Of a stretch of 37,900 nucleotides of DNA, positions 1 through 7,541 are shown in pieces. The stretch is from Bacteroides sp. UBA7333 (GTDB lineage: Bacteria > Bacteroidota > Bacteroidia > Bacteroidales > Bacteroidaceae), in assembly GCA_002471195.1 (NCBI GenBank), contig DKPN01000015.1, positions 1 through 37,900 on the forward strand, written 5' to 3'. How positions within the stretch are numbered: the first letter of the stretch is position 1; every line of letters begins with the position of its first letter. The notes under the pieces are model-generated. The model was not told the origin of the DNA. It ran no database searches and saw nothing but the letters and a program-made list of their open reading frames with translations. The translations under genes and the position numbers were made by a program.

Positions 1-15
1 AGCTTGAGAGGCTTT

Positions 16-47
16 TTTGCGTTTACAATAATTATTGCTTATATTTG
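16..47 (+). promoter_or_regulatory. Bacteroidota-type promoter for the Cys-rich lipoprotein
   Basis: TTTG at 16-19 and TATATTTG at 40-47 are separated by 20 bases, a full match to the Bacteroidota sigma-ABfr pattern TTTG-N19-21-TAnnTTTG. Transcription would start near 53-55, about 30 bases before the ATG at 83. The first 20 bases, ending in a T run, may also be the right arm of a terminator whose left arm lies outside the window. Confidence 0.65.
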
Positions 48-82
48 CAAAAACTACTTTTAATAAATAAATGTTGTAAATT

Positions 83-349
83 ATGAAAAAACAAATTATG
101 GTAATGGCTTTTACTGTCTTATTTTCTGTTATGCTAATTGCTTGTGGTGGTAAAAAAACTGTTGAGACTGAAATTCCAGTTGAAGAAGCTATTGAGATTG
201 TTGAAGTTAAGACTTGTTGTAAATTAGATTCTACTGCTACATGTACAGATACTTCATGTGATACGACAGTAACTTGCGAAAAAAATGAAGGTACCTGTGT
301 GGAGAAAAAGGAATGTAACGGATCCTCAAACTGTGCAAGCAAGAAATAA
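83..349 (+). CDS. Small Cys-rich lipoprotein, function unknown
   Basis: An 88-residue protein that I do not recognise. It starts with a short basic n-region and a hydrophobic stretch ending in the lipobox LIAC (Cys21), so it is probably exported and lipidated. The mature part has an acidic segment (about residues 28-43) followed by eight further cysteines between residues 44 and 85, spaced mostly 4-8 residues apart in a Thr/Asp/Lys-rich context. The cysteines could bind metal or form disulphides; nothing decides between them. It has its own promoter at 16-47 and a strong terminator at 384-420, so it is a single-gene transcription unit. Coding is supported by the signal peptide and the isolated promoter-terminator frame, not by a recognised family. 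Confidence 0.8.
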   Translation: MKKQIMVMAFTVLFSVMLIACGGKKTVETEIPVEEAIEIVEVKTCCKLDSTATCTDTSCDTTVTCEKNEGTCVEKKECNGSSNCASKK

Positions 350-383
350 TTGAGGGCTTAATCATTAAAATACTAATATGTAT

Positions 384-420
384 GAGCATAGAAATATTCA
401 AATTTTCTATGCTCTTCTTA
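384..420 (+). terminator. Rho-independent terminator
   Basis: Perfect 11-bp stem, GAGCATAGAAA (384-394) with TTTCTATGCTC (404-414), a 9-base loop and a T-rich tail continuing to about 425. It ends the transcript of the small lipoprotein gene. Confidence 0.8.
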
Positions 421-523
421 TTTTTAATTGATTATAAAACAATATCAAAAGTGATAATAATGCAATAATACAATGTATATAATAATAAAATGATTTTTTA
501 TTAGATAAAAAACTTACAAAATA

Positions 524-554
524 TTTGGATGCTTGAAATTAATCCATACCTTTG
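524..554 (+). promoter_or_regulatory. Promoter of the leu operon
   Basis: TTTG at 524-527, 19-base spacer, TACCTTTG at 547-554: an exact Bacteroidota housekeeping promoter. The predicted start near 560 would put the leader peptide ATG (579) about 18 bases into the transcript and the terminator hairpin (685-723) about 125 bases in. Both therefore lie in the 5' leader of the leuA mRNA. Confidence 0.75.
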
Positions 555-578
555 TGATGTTCATAAAATCAAAAAAGA

Positions 579-662
579 ATGAATCAACTATTTATACATA
601 TTCTACTCATTAATATTATTATTCTGCTATCGGAAGTTAGGGGAAGTGAGTGTTATGTCTGA
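579..662 (+). CDS. Leu/Ile-rich leader peptide of the leu operon
   Basis: A 27-codon ORF, ATG at 579, TGA at 660-662. Residues 4-17 contain five Leu and six Ile codons almost without interruption (only Phe, His and Asn between). All five Leu codons are CTN (CTA, CTA, CTC, CTG, CTA), while neighbouring genes mostly use TTA/TTG, so the leader uses the scarcer Leu codons. An A-rich stretch rather than a Shine-Dalgarno precedes the ATG, as usual in this phylum. The ORF starts about 18 bases after the predicted transcription start, and its last codons (642-650) are complementary to the 5' side of the terminator at 695-703. It precedes leuA, so its likely role is sensing charged tRNA-Leu and tRNA-Ile during ribosome-mediated attenuation, not making a functional protein. 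The reading is from the sequence; the mechanism is inferred from classical leu/ilv attenuators. Confidence 0.75.
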   Translation: MNQLFIHILLINIIILLSEVRGSECYV

Positions 663-723
663 ATATCTATAATATAAAATACAGAAAAGCCTTTCTCACT
701 TCCAAGTGTGAAAGGCTTTTTTT
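642..723 (+). promoter_or_regulatory. Attenuator: antiterminator and terminator of the leu operon
   Basis: Two mutually exclusive pairings are visible. The terminator pairs 685-695 (AAAAGCCTTTC) with 710-720 over 11 bp, then, past a T-T mismatch, 697-700 with 705-708, and ends in a T run at 717-723. The antiterminator pairs GGAAGTGAG (642-650) perfectly with CTCACTTCC (695-703), which removes the top of the terminator stem. Bases 642-650 lie inside the last codons of the leader peptide. A ribosome reaching the TGA at 660 would mask them and allow termination; a ribosome stalled on the Leu/Ile codons (588-629) would leave them free and allow read-through into leuA at 755. Confidence 0.75.
685..723 (+). 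terminator. Leader terminator upstream of leuA
   Basis: Hairpin with an 11-bp lower stem (685-695 with 710-720), a T-T mismatch, an upper stem of 4-5 bp and a tail of seven T. No complete gene other than the leader peptide lies between the promoter at 524-554 and this hairpin, so it acts on the leu operon transcript itself. Confidence 0.85.
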
Positions 724-754
724 GATTGTCTAATTGTAAATTATAATACGAACG

Positions 755-2251
755 ATGAGTGATAGATTATTTATTTTTGACACAACTTTGAGAGATGGAG
801 AGCAAGTTCCGGGTTGCCAATTGAATACAATTGAGAAAATTCAAGTTGCTAAATCTTTAGAAGCCTTAGGGGTAGACATCATAGAAGCGGGTTTTCCCGT
901 TTCAAGCCCTGGAGATTTTAAATCTGTTATTGAAATATCTAAAGCAGTGACATGGCCTACCATTTGTGCTTTGACACGCGCAGTAGAACGCGATATTGAC
1001 GTAGCAGCCGAAGCTTTGAAATACGCTAAGCATAAACGGATACACACTGGTATTGGAACTTCTGATTCACATATAAAATATAAATTCAATTCTAATCGGG
1101 AAGAGATTATTGAAAGAGCTATTGCAGCGGTAAAATATGCCAAACGTTATGTAGAAGACGTAGAGTTTTATGCTGAAGATGCGGGACGTACTGATAATGA
1201 ATATTTAGCACGTGTTGTTGAAGCTGTAATTAAAGCTGGAGCTACTGTTATTAATATCCCTGATACTACTGGTTATTGTTTGCCCAATGAATATGGTAAT
1301 AAGATTAAATATTTAATGGAAAATGTGAAGGGTATTCATAACGCGATATTATCTACTCATTGTCATAATGACTTAGGAATGGCTACAGCAAATACAATTG
1401 CCGGAGTGATGAACGGTGCTCGTCAAGTTGAAGTTACGATCAATGGTATTGGTGAGCGTGCAGGAAACACTGCGCTTGAAGAGGTGGCTATGATATTAAA
1501 AAGTCATCATGAAATCAAAATTGATACCAATATTAATACTCAAAAAATCTATCCTGTAAGTCGTTTGGTTTCGAGTTTAATGAATATGCCGATTCAACCC
1601 AATAAAGCAATTGTGGGTAGAAATGCTTTTGCACACTCTTCGGGTATTCATCAAGATGGTGTTCTAAAAAATGTTCAAACTTACGAAATTATTGATCCTA
1701 AGGATGTAGGTATTGATGATAATTCAATAGTATTGACTGCACGAAGTGGAAGAGCAGCTTTGAAAAATCGTTTCTTGACATTGGGTGTAGAGTTGAGTCA
1801 AGAAAAATTGGATAAAATATATGAAGATTTCCTCAAACTTGCCGACCGCAAAAAGGATATTCATGATGATGATATTTTGGTATTAGCAGGTGCTGAAAGA
1901 ACTACCAACCAGAGAATAAAATTAGATTATTTACAGGTTACCAGTGGGGTCGGCGTTCAGTCTGTTGCAAGTCTTGCTTTAAAAATTTCAGGTGAAAAAT
2001 TTGAGGCTTGTGCCAGTGGCAATGGTCCTGTGGATGCAGCAATTAAAGCTTTGAAGAAAATTATTGACCGACATATGTCATTAAAAGAATTTACGATTCA
2101 AGCCATTAGCAAAGGTAGTGATGATGTGGGTAAAGTTCATATGCAGGTAGAATATGACAATCAAATTTATTATGGATTTGGTGCTAATACAGATATTATA
2201 GCTGCTTCGGTAGAAGCCTATATTGATTGTATCAATAAATTTAAATCATAA
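755..2251 (+). CDS. leuA: 2-isopropylmalate synthase
   Basis: Catalyses condensation of acetyl-CoA with 2-oxoisovalerate to 2-isopropylmalate, the first committed step of leucine synthesis. The 498 residues match the usual length for bacterial LeuA with a C-terminal regulatory domain. Visible are the family start motif FDTTLRDGEQ (residues 8-17), the metal-binding HCHND (202-206), the GIGERAGN segment after it, and a C-terminal LeuA dimer/allosteric domain from about residue 365, where leucine feedback would act. The ATG at 755 starts directly at the conserved N-terminus. It is the first enzyme gene after the attenuator and is followed 28 bases later by leuC. Confidence 0.95.
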   Translation: MSDRLFIFDTTLRDGEQVPGCQLNTIEKIQVAKSLEALGVDIIEAGFPVSSPGDFKSVIEISKAVTWPTICALTRAVERDIDVAAEALKYAKHKRIHTGIGTSDSHIKYKFNSNREEIIERAIAAVKYAKRYVEDVEFYAEDAGRTDNEYLARVVEAVIKAGATVINIPDTTGYCLPNEYGNKIKYLMENVKGIHNAILSTHCHNDLGMATANTIAGVMNGARQVEVTINGIGERAGNTALEEVAMILKSHHEIKIDTNINTQKIYPVSRLVSSLMNMPIQPNKAIVGRNAFAHSSGIHQDGVLKNVQTYEIIDPKDVGIDDNSIVLTARSGRAALKNRFLTLGVELSQEKLDKIYEDFLKLADRKKDIHDDDILVLAGAERTTNQRIKLDYLQVTSGVGVQSVASLALKISGEKFEACASGNGPVDAAIKALKKIIDRHMSLKEFTIQAISKGSDDVGKVHMQVEYDNQIYYGFGANTDIIAASVEAYIDCINKFKS

Positions 2252-2279
2252 AATAAAAAATCATACAACGAATTTAAAC

Positions 2280-3674
2280 ATGAATACTTTATTTGATAAA
2301 ATATGGGATAAACATGTGATTGCAACAGTCACTGATGGTCCTACTCAATTATATATCGATAGACTTTATTGCCATGAGGTAACTAGTCCACAAGCATTTG
2401 ACGGTATGCGCAAACGTGGCATTAAATGTTTCAGACCCGACAAAATTTATTGTATGCCCGATCATAATACCCCTACACATGATCAAGATAAACCTATAGA
2501 AGATCCTATTTCTAAAGCTCAAGTTGATACATTAGAAAGTAATGCCAAAGAGTTTGGATTAGCTCATTACGGTATGATGGATAAAAAGAATGGTATCATA
2601 CATGTGGTAGGTCCTGAACGTGGTTTAACATTACCCGGAATGACTATTGTATGTGGCGATTCGCATACCTCAACCCACGGAGCATTGGGTGCCATTGCGT
2701 TTGGTATTGGAACCAGCGAAGTGGAAATGGTAATGGCTTCACAATGTATTCTTCAGTCGAGACCTAAAACCATGCGTATTAATGTGGAGGGTAGTTTAGG
2801 TAAAGATGTTACTGCAAAAGATATGGCATTGTATATGATGGCAAAATTGACTACCAGTGGTGCTACTGGTTATTTTATTGAATATGCAGGTGAAGCTGTT
2901 CGTTCTCTTTCAATGGAAGGTCGTCTTACACTCTGTAATCTTTCTATTGAAATGGGTGCACGTGGAGGAATGATAGCTCCTGATGAAAAAACCTTTGCAT
3001 ATATTCAAGGAAGAGAAAATACTCCAAAAGGCGAAGAGTGGGAGAAAGCATTGGCTTATTGGAAAACCTTAAAATCGGATGACGAAGCTGTATTCGATAA
3101 AGAGTTTACATTTGATGCTACTGAAATTGAACCCATGATTACTTATGGCACTAACCCGGGTATGGGGATGGGAATAACACAACATATTCCTTCCATTGAA
3201 AATATGAGTGAAACAGAAAAAATTACTTTCTTAAAATCGCTCGAATATATGGGATTTCAACCAGGCGAGAGTTTATTAGGTAAGAAGGTTGATTATGTAT
3301 TTTTAGGAGCATGTACCAATGGTAGAATTGAAGATTTTAGAGCTTTTGCTTCGCTAGTAAAAGGACATAAAAAAGCTGATAACATAACGGCATGGTTGGT
3401 ACCAGGTTCATGGATGGTAGATGAGCAAATTAGGAAAGAGGGTATCGATCTAATATTGCATGAAGCAGGTTTCGAAATACGTCAGCCAGGATGTTCGGCA
3501 TGTTTAGCAATGAATGATGATAAAGTGCCTGCCGGAAAATATGCTGTATCAACAAGTAATCGTAACTTCGAAGGACGTCAAGGTCCAGGATCGCGTACGT
3601 TGTTGGCAAGTCCATTGGTAGCTGCCGCTGCTGCTATTACAGGTATTATCACCGATCCGCGTACATTGTGTTAA
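2280..3674 (+). CDS. leuC: 3-isopropylmalate dehydratase large subunit
   Basis: With LeuD it isomerises 2-isopropylmalate to 3-isopropylmalate using a [4Fe-4S] cluster. The ATG at 2280 gives 464 residues, the normal family length, beginning MNTLFDKIWDKHVI; an upstream in-frame start at 2223 would add 19 residues overlapping leuA and is unlikely. The three cluster ligands are present: Cys345 in GACTNGRIEDF and Cys405 and Cys408 in GCSACLAMNDD. The CGDSHTSTHGA and RNFEGRQGPGSRT motifs of aconitase-fold enzymes are also intact. The protein could also hydrate/dehydrate citramalate, which matters for the role of the second synthase in this operon. Confidence 0.95.
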   Translation: MNTLFDKIWDKHVIATVTDGPTQLYIDRLYCHEVTSPQAFDGMRKRGIKCFRPDKIYCMPDHNTPTHDQDKPIEDPISKAQVDTLESNAKEFGLAHYGMMDKKNGIIHVVGPERGLTLPGMTIVCGDSHTSTHGALGAIAFGIGTSEVEMVMASQCILQSRPKTMRINVEGSLGKDVTAKDMALYMMAKLTTSGATGYFIEYAGEAVRSLSMEGRLTLCNLSIEMGARGGMIAPDEKTFAYIQGRENTPKGEEWEKALAYWKTLKSDDEAVFDKEFTFDATEIEPMITYGTNPGMGMGITQHIPSIENMSETEKITFLKSLEYMGFQPGESLLGKKVDYVFLGACTNGRIEDFRAFASLVKGHKKADNITAWLVPGSWMVDEQIRKEGIDLILHEAGFEIRQPGCSACLAMNDDKVPAGKYAVSTSNRNFEGRQGPGSRTLLASPLVAAAAAITGIITDPRTLC

Positions 3675-3710
3675 TAGCTCCATATCTAATTTTATAAAAG
3701 ACAGAATCAG

Positions 3711-4301
3711 ATGAAAACAAAATTCAATATAATTACCAGTACATGTGTACCTCTTCCATTAGAAAATGTCGATACCGATCAAATCATCCCTGCTCGTTTT
3801 TTGAAAGCTACAACGCGTGAGGGCTTTGGCGAAAATCTGTTTCGCGATTGGAGATACGATAAAAATAATAACCCTATCGATTCATTTGTATTAAATGATC
3901 CTACCTATGGTGGCCAAATTTTAGTGGCAGGCAAAAACTTTGGTTCCGGATCCAGTCGCGAGCATGCAGCTTGGGCCATAGCCGACTACGGGTTTCGAGT
4001 GGTGATAAGTAGTTTTTTTGCCGATATACATAAAAATAATGAATTGAATAATTTTGTATTGCCAGTTGTGGTTACAGAACCTTTCCTTGCCGAATTATTT
4101 CAATCGATAACAGATAATCCCAAAACTGAGGTGATAGTAGATCTTCCCAATCAAACTATCACTAATACTTCAACTGGGAAACAAGAGAACTTTGAAATCA
4201 ATGCCTATAAAAAACATTGTTTGGTCAATGGTTTAGATGATATTGATTTTCTTTTAACCAATAAAGAAAAAATTGAAAAATGGGAAGAAGCGTCAAAATA
4301 G
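3711..4301 (+). CDS. leuD: 3-isopropylmalate dehydratase small subunit
   Basis: Swivel-domain partner of LeuC, 196 residues, close to the usual 190-200. The motifs NVDTDQIIPARFLK near the N-terminus and GSGSSREHAAWAI around residues 78-90 are the substrate-recognition loops of the family. It follows leuC by 36 bases, and its last 22 bases overlap the next gene (start 4280), which implies translational coupling. Confidence 0.95.
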   Translation: MKTKFNIITSTCVPLPLENVDTDQIIPARFLKATTREGFGENLFRDWRYDKNNNPIDSFVLNDPTYGGQILVAGKNFGSGSSREHAAWAIADYGFRVVISSFFADIHKNNELNNFVLPVVVTEPFLAELFQSITDNPKTEVIVDLPNQTITNTSTGKQENFEINAYKKHCLVNGLDDIDFLLTNKEKIEKWEEASK

Positions 4302-5824
4302 AAATCATGGATACAACGCTACGCGATGGTGAACAAACCAGTGGTGTATCGTTTGTACCGCATGAAAAACTAATGATAGCTCGATTACTATTAGAAGAAC
4401 TAAAAATCGATCGCATTGAAGTGGCATCTGCAAGAGTCTCGAAAGGGGAATTTGATGCTGTTAAGATGATATGTGATTGGGCTGCTCGACGAAATTTACT
4501 TCATAAAGTCGAAGTTTTGGGGTTTGTAGATGGTCATATCTCGCTTGATTGGATTCATTCTACAGGATGTAGAGTCATTAATTTGCTTTGTAAAGGATCA
4601 TTGAAACATTGTACGTGTCAATTGCAAAAAACTCCCGAGGAGCACATTGAAGACATCAAAGCAGTTGTTGACTATGCCAACGAACTTGATATTCAGGTCA
4701 ATGTATATCTTGAAGATTGGAGTAATGGCATGAAAGAGTCTCCCGAATATGTTTTTCAGATGATTGATGCTTTGAAAAGCACCTCAATAAAACGATTTAT
4801 GTTGCCTGATACGTTAGGAATACTCAACCCATTGCAGGTGATCGAATTTATGCGTAAGATGAAAAAACGCTATCCTGAGGTTCATTTTGATTTTCATGCC
4901 CATAACGATTATGATTTGGCTGTAAGTAATGTTCTTGCTGCTGTATTGAGTGGTGTGAGAGGTCTTCATACAACCATCAATGGGCTGGGAGAGCGTGCAG
5001 GAAATGCACCATTGGCTAGTGTTCAAGCTATTTTAAAAGATCACTTCAATGCTATCACAAGCATTGACGAAAGTCGATTAAATGATGTTAGTCGCATTGT
5101 AGAGTCGTATTCGAGTATAATGATACCTGCAAATAAACCCATTGTCGGAGAAAATGTATTTACTCAAGTAGCGGGTGTACATGCCGATGGCGATAACAAA
5201 AATAATCTCTATTATAACGATTTGTTGCCTGAGCGTTTTGGTCGAAAGAGAGAATATGCTTTAGGTAAAACGTCGGGTAAAGCAAATATTCGTAAAAACC
5301 TCGAAAGCTTAGGTTTGAACTTAGACGAAGAATCAATGAAAAGAGTTACCGAACGTATCATTCAGCTAGGTGATAAAAAAGAATTGGTTACTCCCGAAGA
5401 TTTACCGTATATTATTTCAGATGTGTTAAAACATGAAGGAGCAAGCAGTAAAGTCAAATTAAAAAGCTATTTTGTGACCCTAACCCATGGGCTAAAACCA
5501 ATGGCTACTCTTTGTATTGAAATCAACGGTCAAACCTATGAGGAAAGTTCATCAGGAGATGGACAATATGATGCTTTTGTAAGAGCGTTGCGAAAGATTT
5601 ATAAAACGACGCTTCAGCGTAAATTTCCAATGTTGATTAATTATGCGGTTACCATTCCACCAGGAGGTAGAACTGATGCATTTGTGCAAACGATAATCAC
5701 TTGGAGTTATGATGACAAAGTTTTTCGCACACGTGGTTTAGATGCTGACCAAACAGAAGCTGCCATCAAGGCAACCATAAAAATGCTGAATATAATCGAA
5801 GATAGTTATGAAGAAAAGAAATAG
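4280..5824 (+). CDS. IPMS/citramalate-synthase family enzyme (second synthase in leu operon)
   Basis: A 514-residue paralogue of LeuA. It has the HMGL-like TIM-barrel motifs MDTTLRDGEQ (residues 10-19), the metal site HAHND (206-210), GLGERAGN after it, and a C-terminal LeuA-type allosteric domain from about residue 390. It is clearly diverged from the 755-2251 LeuA, for example TSGVSF after the first motif where LeuA has VPGCQL. Annotation pipelines usually call such proteins 2-isopropylmalate synthase. The position between leuD and leuB, enzymes that also process citramalate to 2-oxobutyrate, and the Ile codons in the operon leader make citramalate synthase (CimA-type) a reasonable alternative. 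Substrate cannot be read with certainty. It overlaps leuD by 22 bases and the next small ORF by 17. Confidence 0.85.
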   Translation: MGRSVKIEIMDTTLRDGEQTSGVSFVPHEKLMIARLLLEELKIDRIEVASARVSKGEFDAVKMICDWAARRNLLHKVEVLGFVDGHISLDWIHSTGCRVINLLCKGSLKHCTCQLQKTPEEHIEDIKAVVDYANELDIQVNVYLEDWSNGMKESPEYVFQMIDALKSTSIKRFMLPDTLGILNPLQVIEFMRKMKKRYPEVHFDFHAHNDYDLAVSNVLAAVLSGVRGLHTTINGLGERAGNAPLASVQAILKDHFNAITSIDESRLNDVSRIVESYSSIMIPANKPIVGENVFTQVAGVHADGDNKNNLYYNDLLPERFGRKREYALGKTSGKANIRKNLESLGLNLDEESMKRVTERIIQLGDKKELVTPEDLPYIISDVLKHEGASSKVKLKSYFVTLTHGLKPMATLCIEINGQTYEESSSGDGQYDAFVRALRKIYKTTLQRKFPMLINYAVTIPPGGRTDAFVQTIITWSYDDKVFRTRGLDADQTEAAIKATIKMLNIIEDSYEEKK

Positions 5825-6014
5825 TTTTTGGATTATTATTATACCTATTTTGATATGGGCCTTTACAGTGGGAATGAGAATGCTTTTTCGTTTTATGGCT
5901 GATCGGCCTGAAGAACCATGGCGAGACTCTCTTATTCTTGGCTCAATAGTAGCATTAGGACCAATGATCGTATTTATATGGTGGGAGTATTATAACTATA
6001 ATCGTAAGAAATAG
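5808..6014 (+). CDS. Small two-helix membrane protein in the leu operon, unknown function
   Basis: A 68-residue ORF with a hydrophobic segment at about residues 7-20, a charged middle (ADRPEEPWRDS), a second hydrophobic segment at about 41-58 and a basic end NYNRKK. I do not recognise a family. It overlaps the 3' end of the second synthase by 17 bases and is followed by leuB 107 bases later, so it is almost certainly co-transcribed. The membrane topology and frame-shifted overlap support a real gene; a role in amino acid synthesis or transport is only guilt by association. Confidence 0.7.
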   Translation: MKKRNSFWIIIIPILIWAFTVGMRMLFRFMADRPEEPWRDSLILGSIVALGPMIVFIWWEYYNYNRKK

Positions 6015-6120
6015 ATCGTATTCTGATATGGTGATTGTGATATAAAATGAGTATATATTGCATAGCGATAATTTTATTGAGAGATTTTATATTGATAAAA
6101 TAACAAAAAAAAATATTATA

Positions 6121-7188
6121 ATGGATTTTAAAATAGCAGTTTTGGCCGGTGATGGAATTGGACCTGAAATATCAGTGCAAGGGGTAGAAGTGATGACCGC
6201 CGTATGCAATAAATTTAATCATACGGTGAAATATGAATATGGCTTATGTGGTGCAGATGCCATTGATAAAGTAGGGGATCCTTTTCCTGATGCAACTTAT
6301 GATATCTGCAAAAATGCTGATGCTGTTTTGTTTTCGGCCGTAGGCGACCCTAAATTTGATAATGATCCTACTGCAAAAGTTCGTCCTGAACAAGGATTAC
6401 TGGCCATGCGCAAAAAGCTTGGTTTGTATGCCAATATTCGCCCCGTACAAACTTTTAAATGTTTAATACATAAGTCACCATTGCGTGCAGAATTAGTAGA
6501 AAATGCCGATTTTATATGTATCCGTGAATTGACCGGTGGTATGTATTTTGGAGAAAAATATCAAGACAATGATAAAGCATGGGATACTAACTATTACACG
6601 CGTCCCGAGATTGAACGGATTTTAAAAGTTGCATTTGATTATGCAATGAAACGCAATAAACATTTAACTGTTGTAGACAAAGCAAATGTATTGGCTTCAT
6701 CGCGACTTTGGCGTCAAATAGCTCAGGAAATGGCACCCCAATATCCTGAAGTCACTACCGATTTTATGTTTGTTGATAATGCAGCGATGAAAATGATTCA
6801 AGAACCTACTTTTTTTGATGTAATGGTTACTGAAAATACTTTTGGTGATATACTCACCGATGAAGGTTCTGTTATCAGCGGTTCTATGGGATTACTTCCT
6901 TCGGCATCGACTGGCGATAGTACTCCTGTTTTCGAACCGATTCATGGTTCATGGCCTCAAGCCAAAGGGTTGAATATTGCTAACCCATTAGCTCAGATTT
7001 TATCGGTGGCTATGTTGTTTGAATATTTTGACTTAAGAGCTGAAGGCGCATTAATTCGTCAAGCTGTTGATGCATCTCTGGATGCTAATGTTCGCACACC
7101 TGAAATTCAGTTAGAAGGGGAAACCAAATATGGAACTAAAGAGGTAGGTGCGTGGATTGTAGACTACATTAAAACAGCAAATGTATAA
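6121..7188 (+). CDS. leuB: 3-isopropylmalate dehydrogenase
   Basis: NAD-dependent oxidative decarboxylation of 3-isopropylmalate to 2-oxoisocaproate, the last specific step of leucine synthesis; homologues also accept 3-methylmalate. The ATG at 6121 gives 355 residues starting MDFKIAVLAGDGIGPE, the exact family N-terminus; an in-frame TTG at 6058 would add 21 unrelated residues and is rejected. Motifs seen are LRKKLGLYANIRP-like (MRKKLGLYANIRPV), RELTGGMYFGE, VDKANVLASSRLWR, TENTFGDILTDEGSVISGSMG and EPIHGSWP. It closes the operon and is followed by a terminator. Confidence 0.95.
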   Translation: MDFKIAVLAGDGIGPEISVQGVEVMTAVCNKFNHTVKYEYGLCGADAIDKVGDPFPDATYDICKNADAVLFSAVGDPKFDNDPTAKVRPEQGLLAMRKKLGLYANIRPVQTFKCLIHKSPLRAELVENADFICIRELTGGMYFGEKYQDNDKAWDTNYYTRPEIERILKVAFDYAMKRNKHLTVVDKANVLASSRLWRQIAQEMAPQYPEVTTDFMFVDNAAMKMIQEPTFFDVMVTENTFGDILTDEGSVISGSMGLLPSASTGDSTPVFEPIHGSWPQAKGLNIANPLAQILSVAMLFEYFDLRAEGALIRQAVDASLDANVRTPEIQLEGETKYGTKEVGAWIVDYIKTANV

Positions 7189-7210
7189 TTGTTGAATAGA
7201 CAGAGATACA

Positions 7211-7252
7211 AAAAGAGATGTTTGTCTAAGAATGGATAACATCTCTTTTTTT
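7211..7252 (+). terminator. Terminator of the leu operon
   Basis: Perfect 12-bp stem: AAAAGAGATGTT at 7211-7222 with AACATCTCTTTT at 7238-7249, 15-base loop, then T run to 7252. Confidence 0.85.
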
Positions 7253-7329
7253 ATTGACTTTACAACAAATAGTCTGTATTAAACGTTAATAAATATGGAA
7301 CTAATTGCACCGACCAATTATAACTGATT

Positions 7330-7515
7330 ATGCGATATATTTACTATTTGATATTATTAGTCATCTTTTTTTGTGTAGCTATCATCTGTGCACTAATTTT
7401 TAGCCGTTTATTAGGTTTTGATCCTATTGTATCTATTTGTATAGCGGGGCTATGTTGTTTCGCCATATATTATCAAAAAGATGGCATCTTCCGCTTTTTG
7501 GATAAGTATTTATGA
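7330..7515 (+). CDS. Small membrane protein, unknown function
   Basis: A 61-residue ORF with two hydrophobic segments (about residues 4-26 and 31-47) and a short basic/aromatic C-terminus QKDGIFRFLDKYL. No family recognised. It sits alone between the leu operon terminator and the convergent GH18 gene. Support for coding is the membrane-protein composition and a plausible ATG; no clear promoter was found upstream, so confidence is moderate. Confidence 0.5.
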   Translation: MRYIYYLILLVIFFCVAIICALIFSRLLGFDPIVSICIAGLCCFAIYYQKDGIFRFLDKYL

Positions 7516-7521
7516 TTTTTT

Positions 7522-7541
7522 AAAATGATTCTCATTTTTTT
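7522..7541 (+). terminator. Weak terminator-like hairpin
   Basis: AAAATGA (7522-7528) and TCATTTT (7532-7538) form a 7-bp stem with a 3-base loop followed by T residues. It lies between the small membrane protein and the convergent GH18 gene and would serve the plus-strand gene. Confidence 0.35.

Noticed and set aside
2223..2279. Longer start for leuC
   Set aside because: The extra 19 residues overlap leuA and do not fit the family N-terminus; the ATG at 2280 gives MNTLFDKIWDKHVI.
6058..6120. TTG start for leuB
   Set aside because: Adds 21 unconserved residues before a perfect family start at 6121.
5808..6120. Internal promoter or attenuator before leuB
   Set aside because: No TAnnTTTG/TTTG pair or hairpin with a T tail was found, so leuB is taken as part of the operon.
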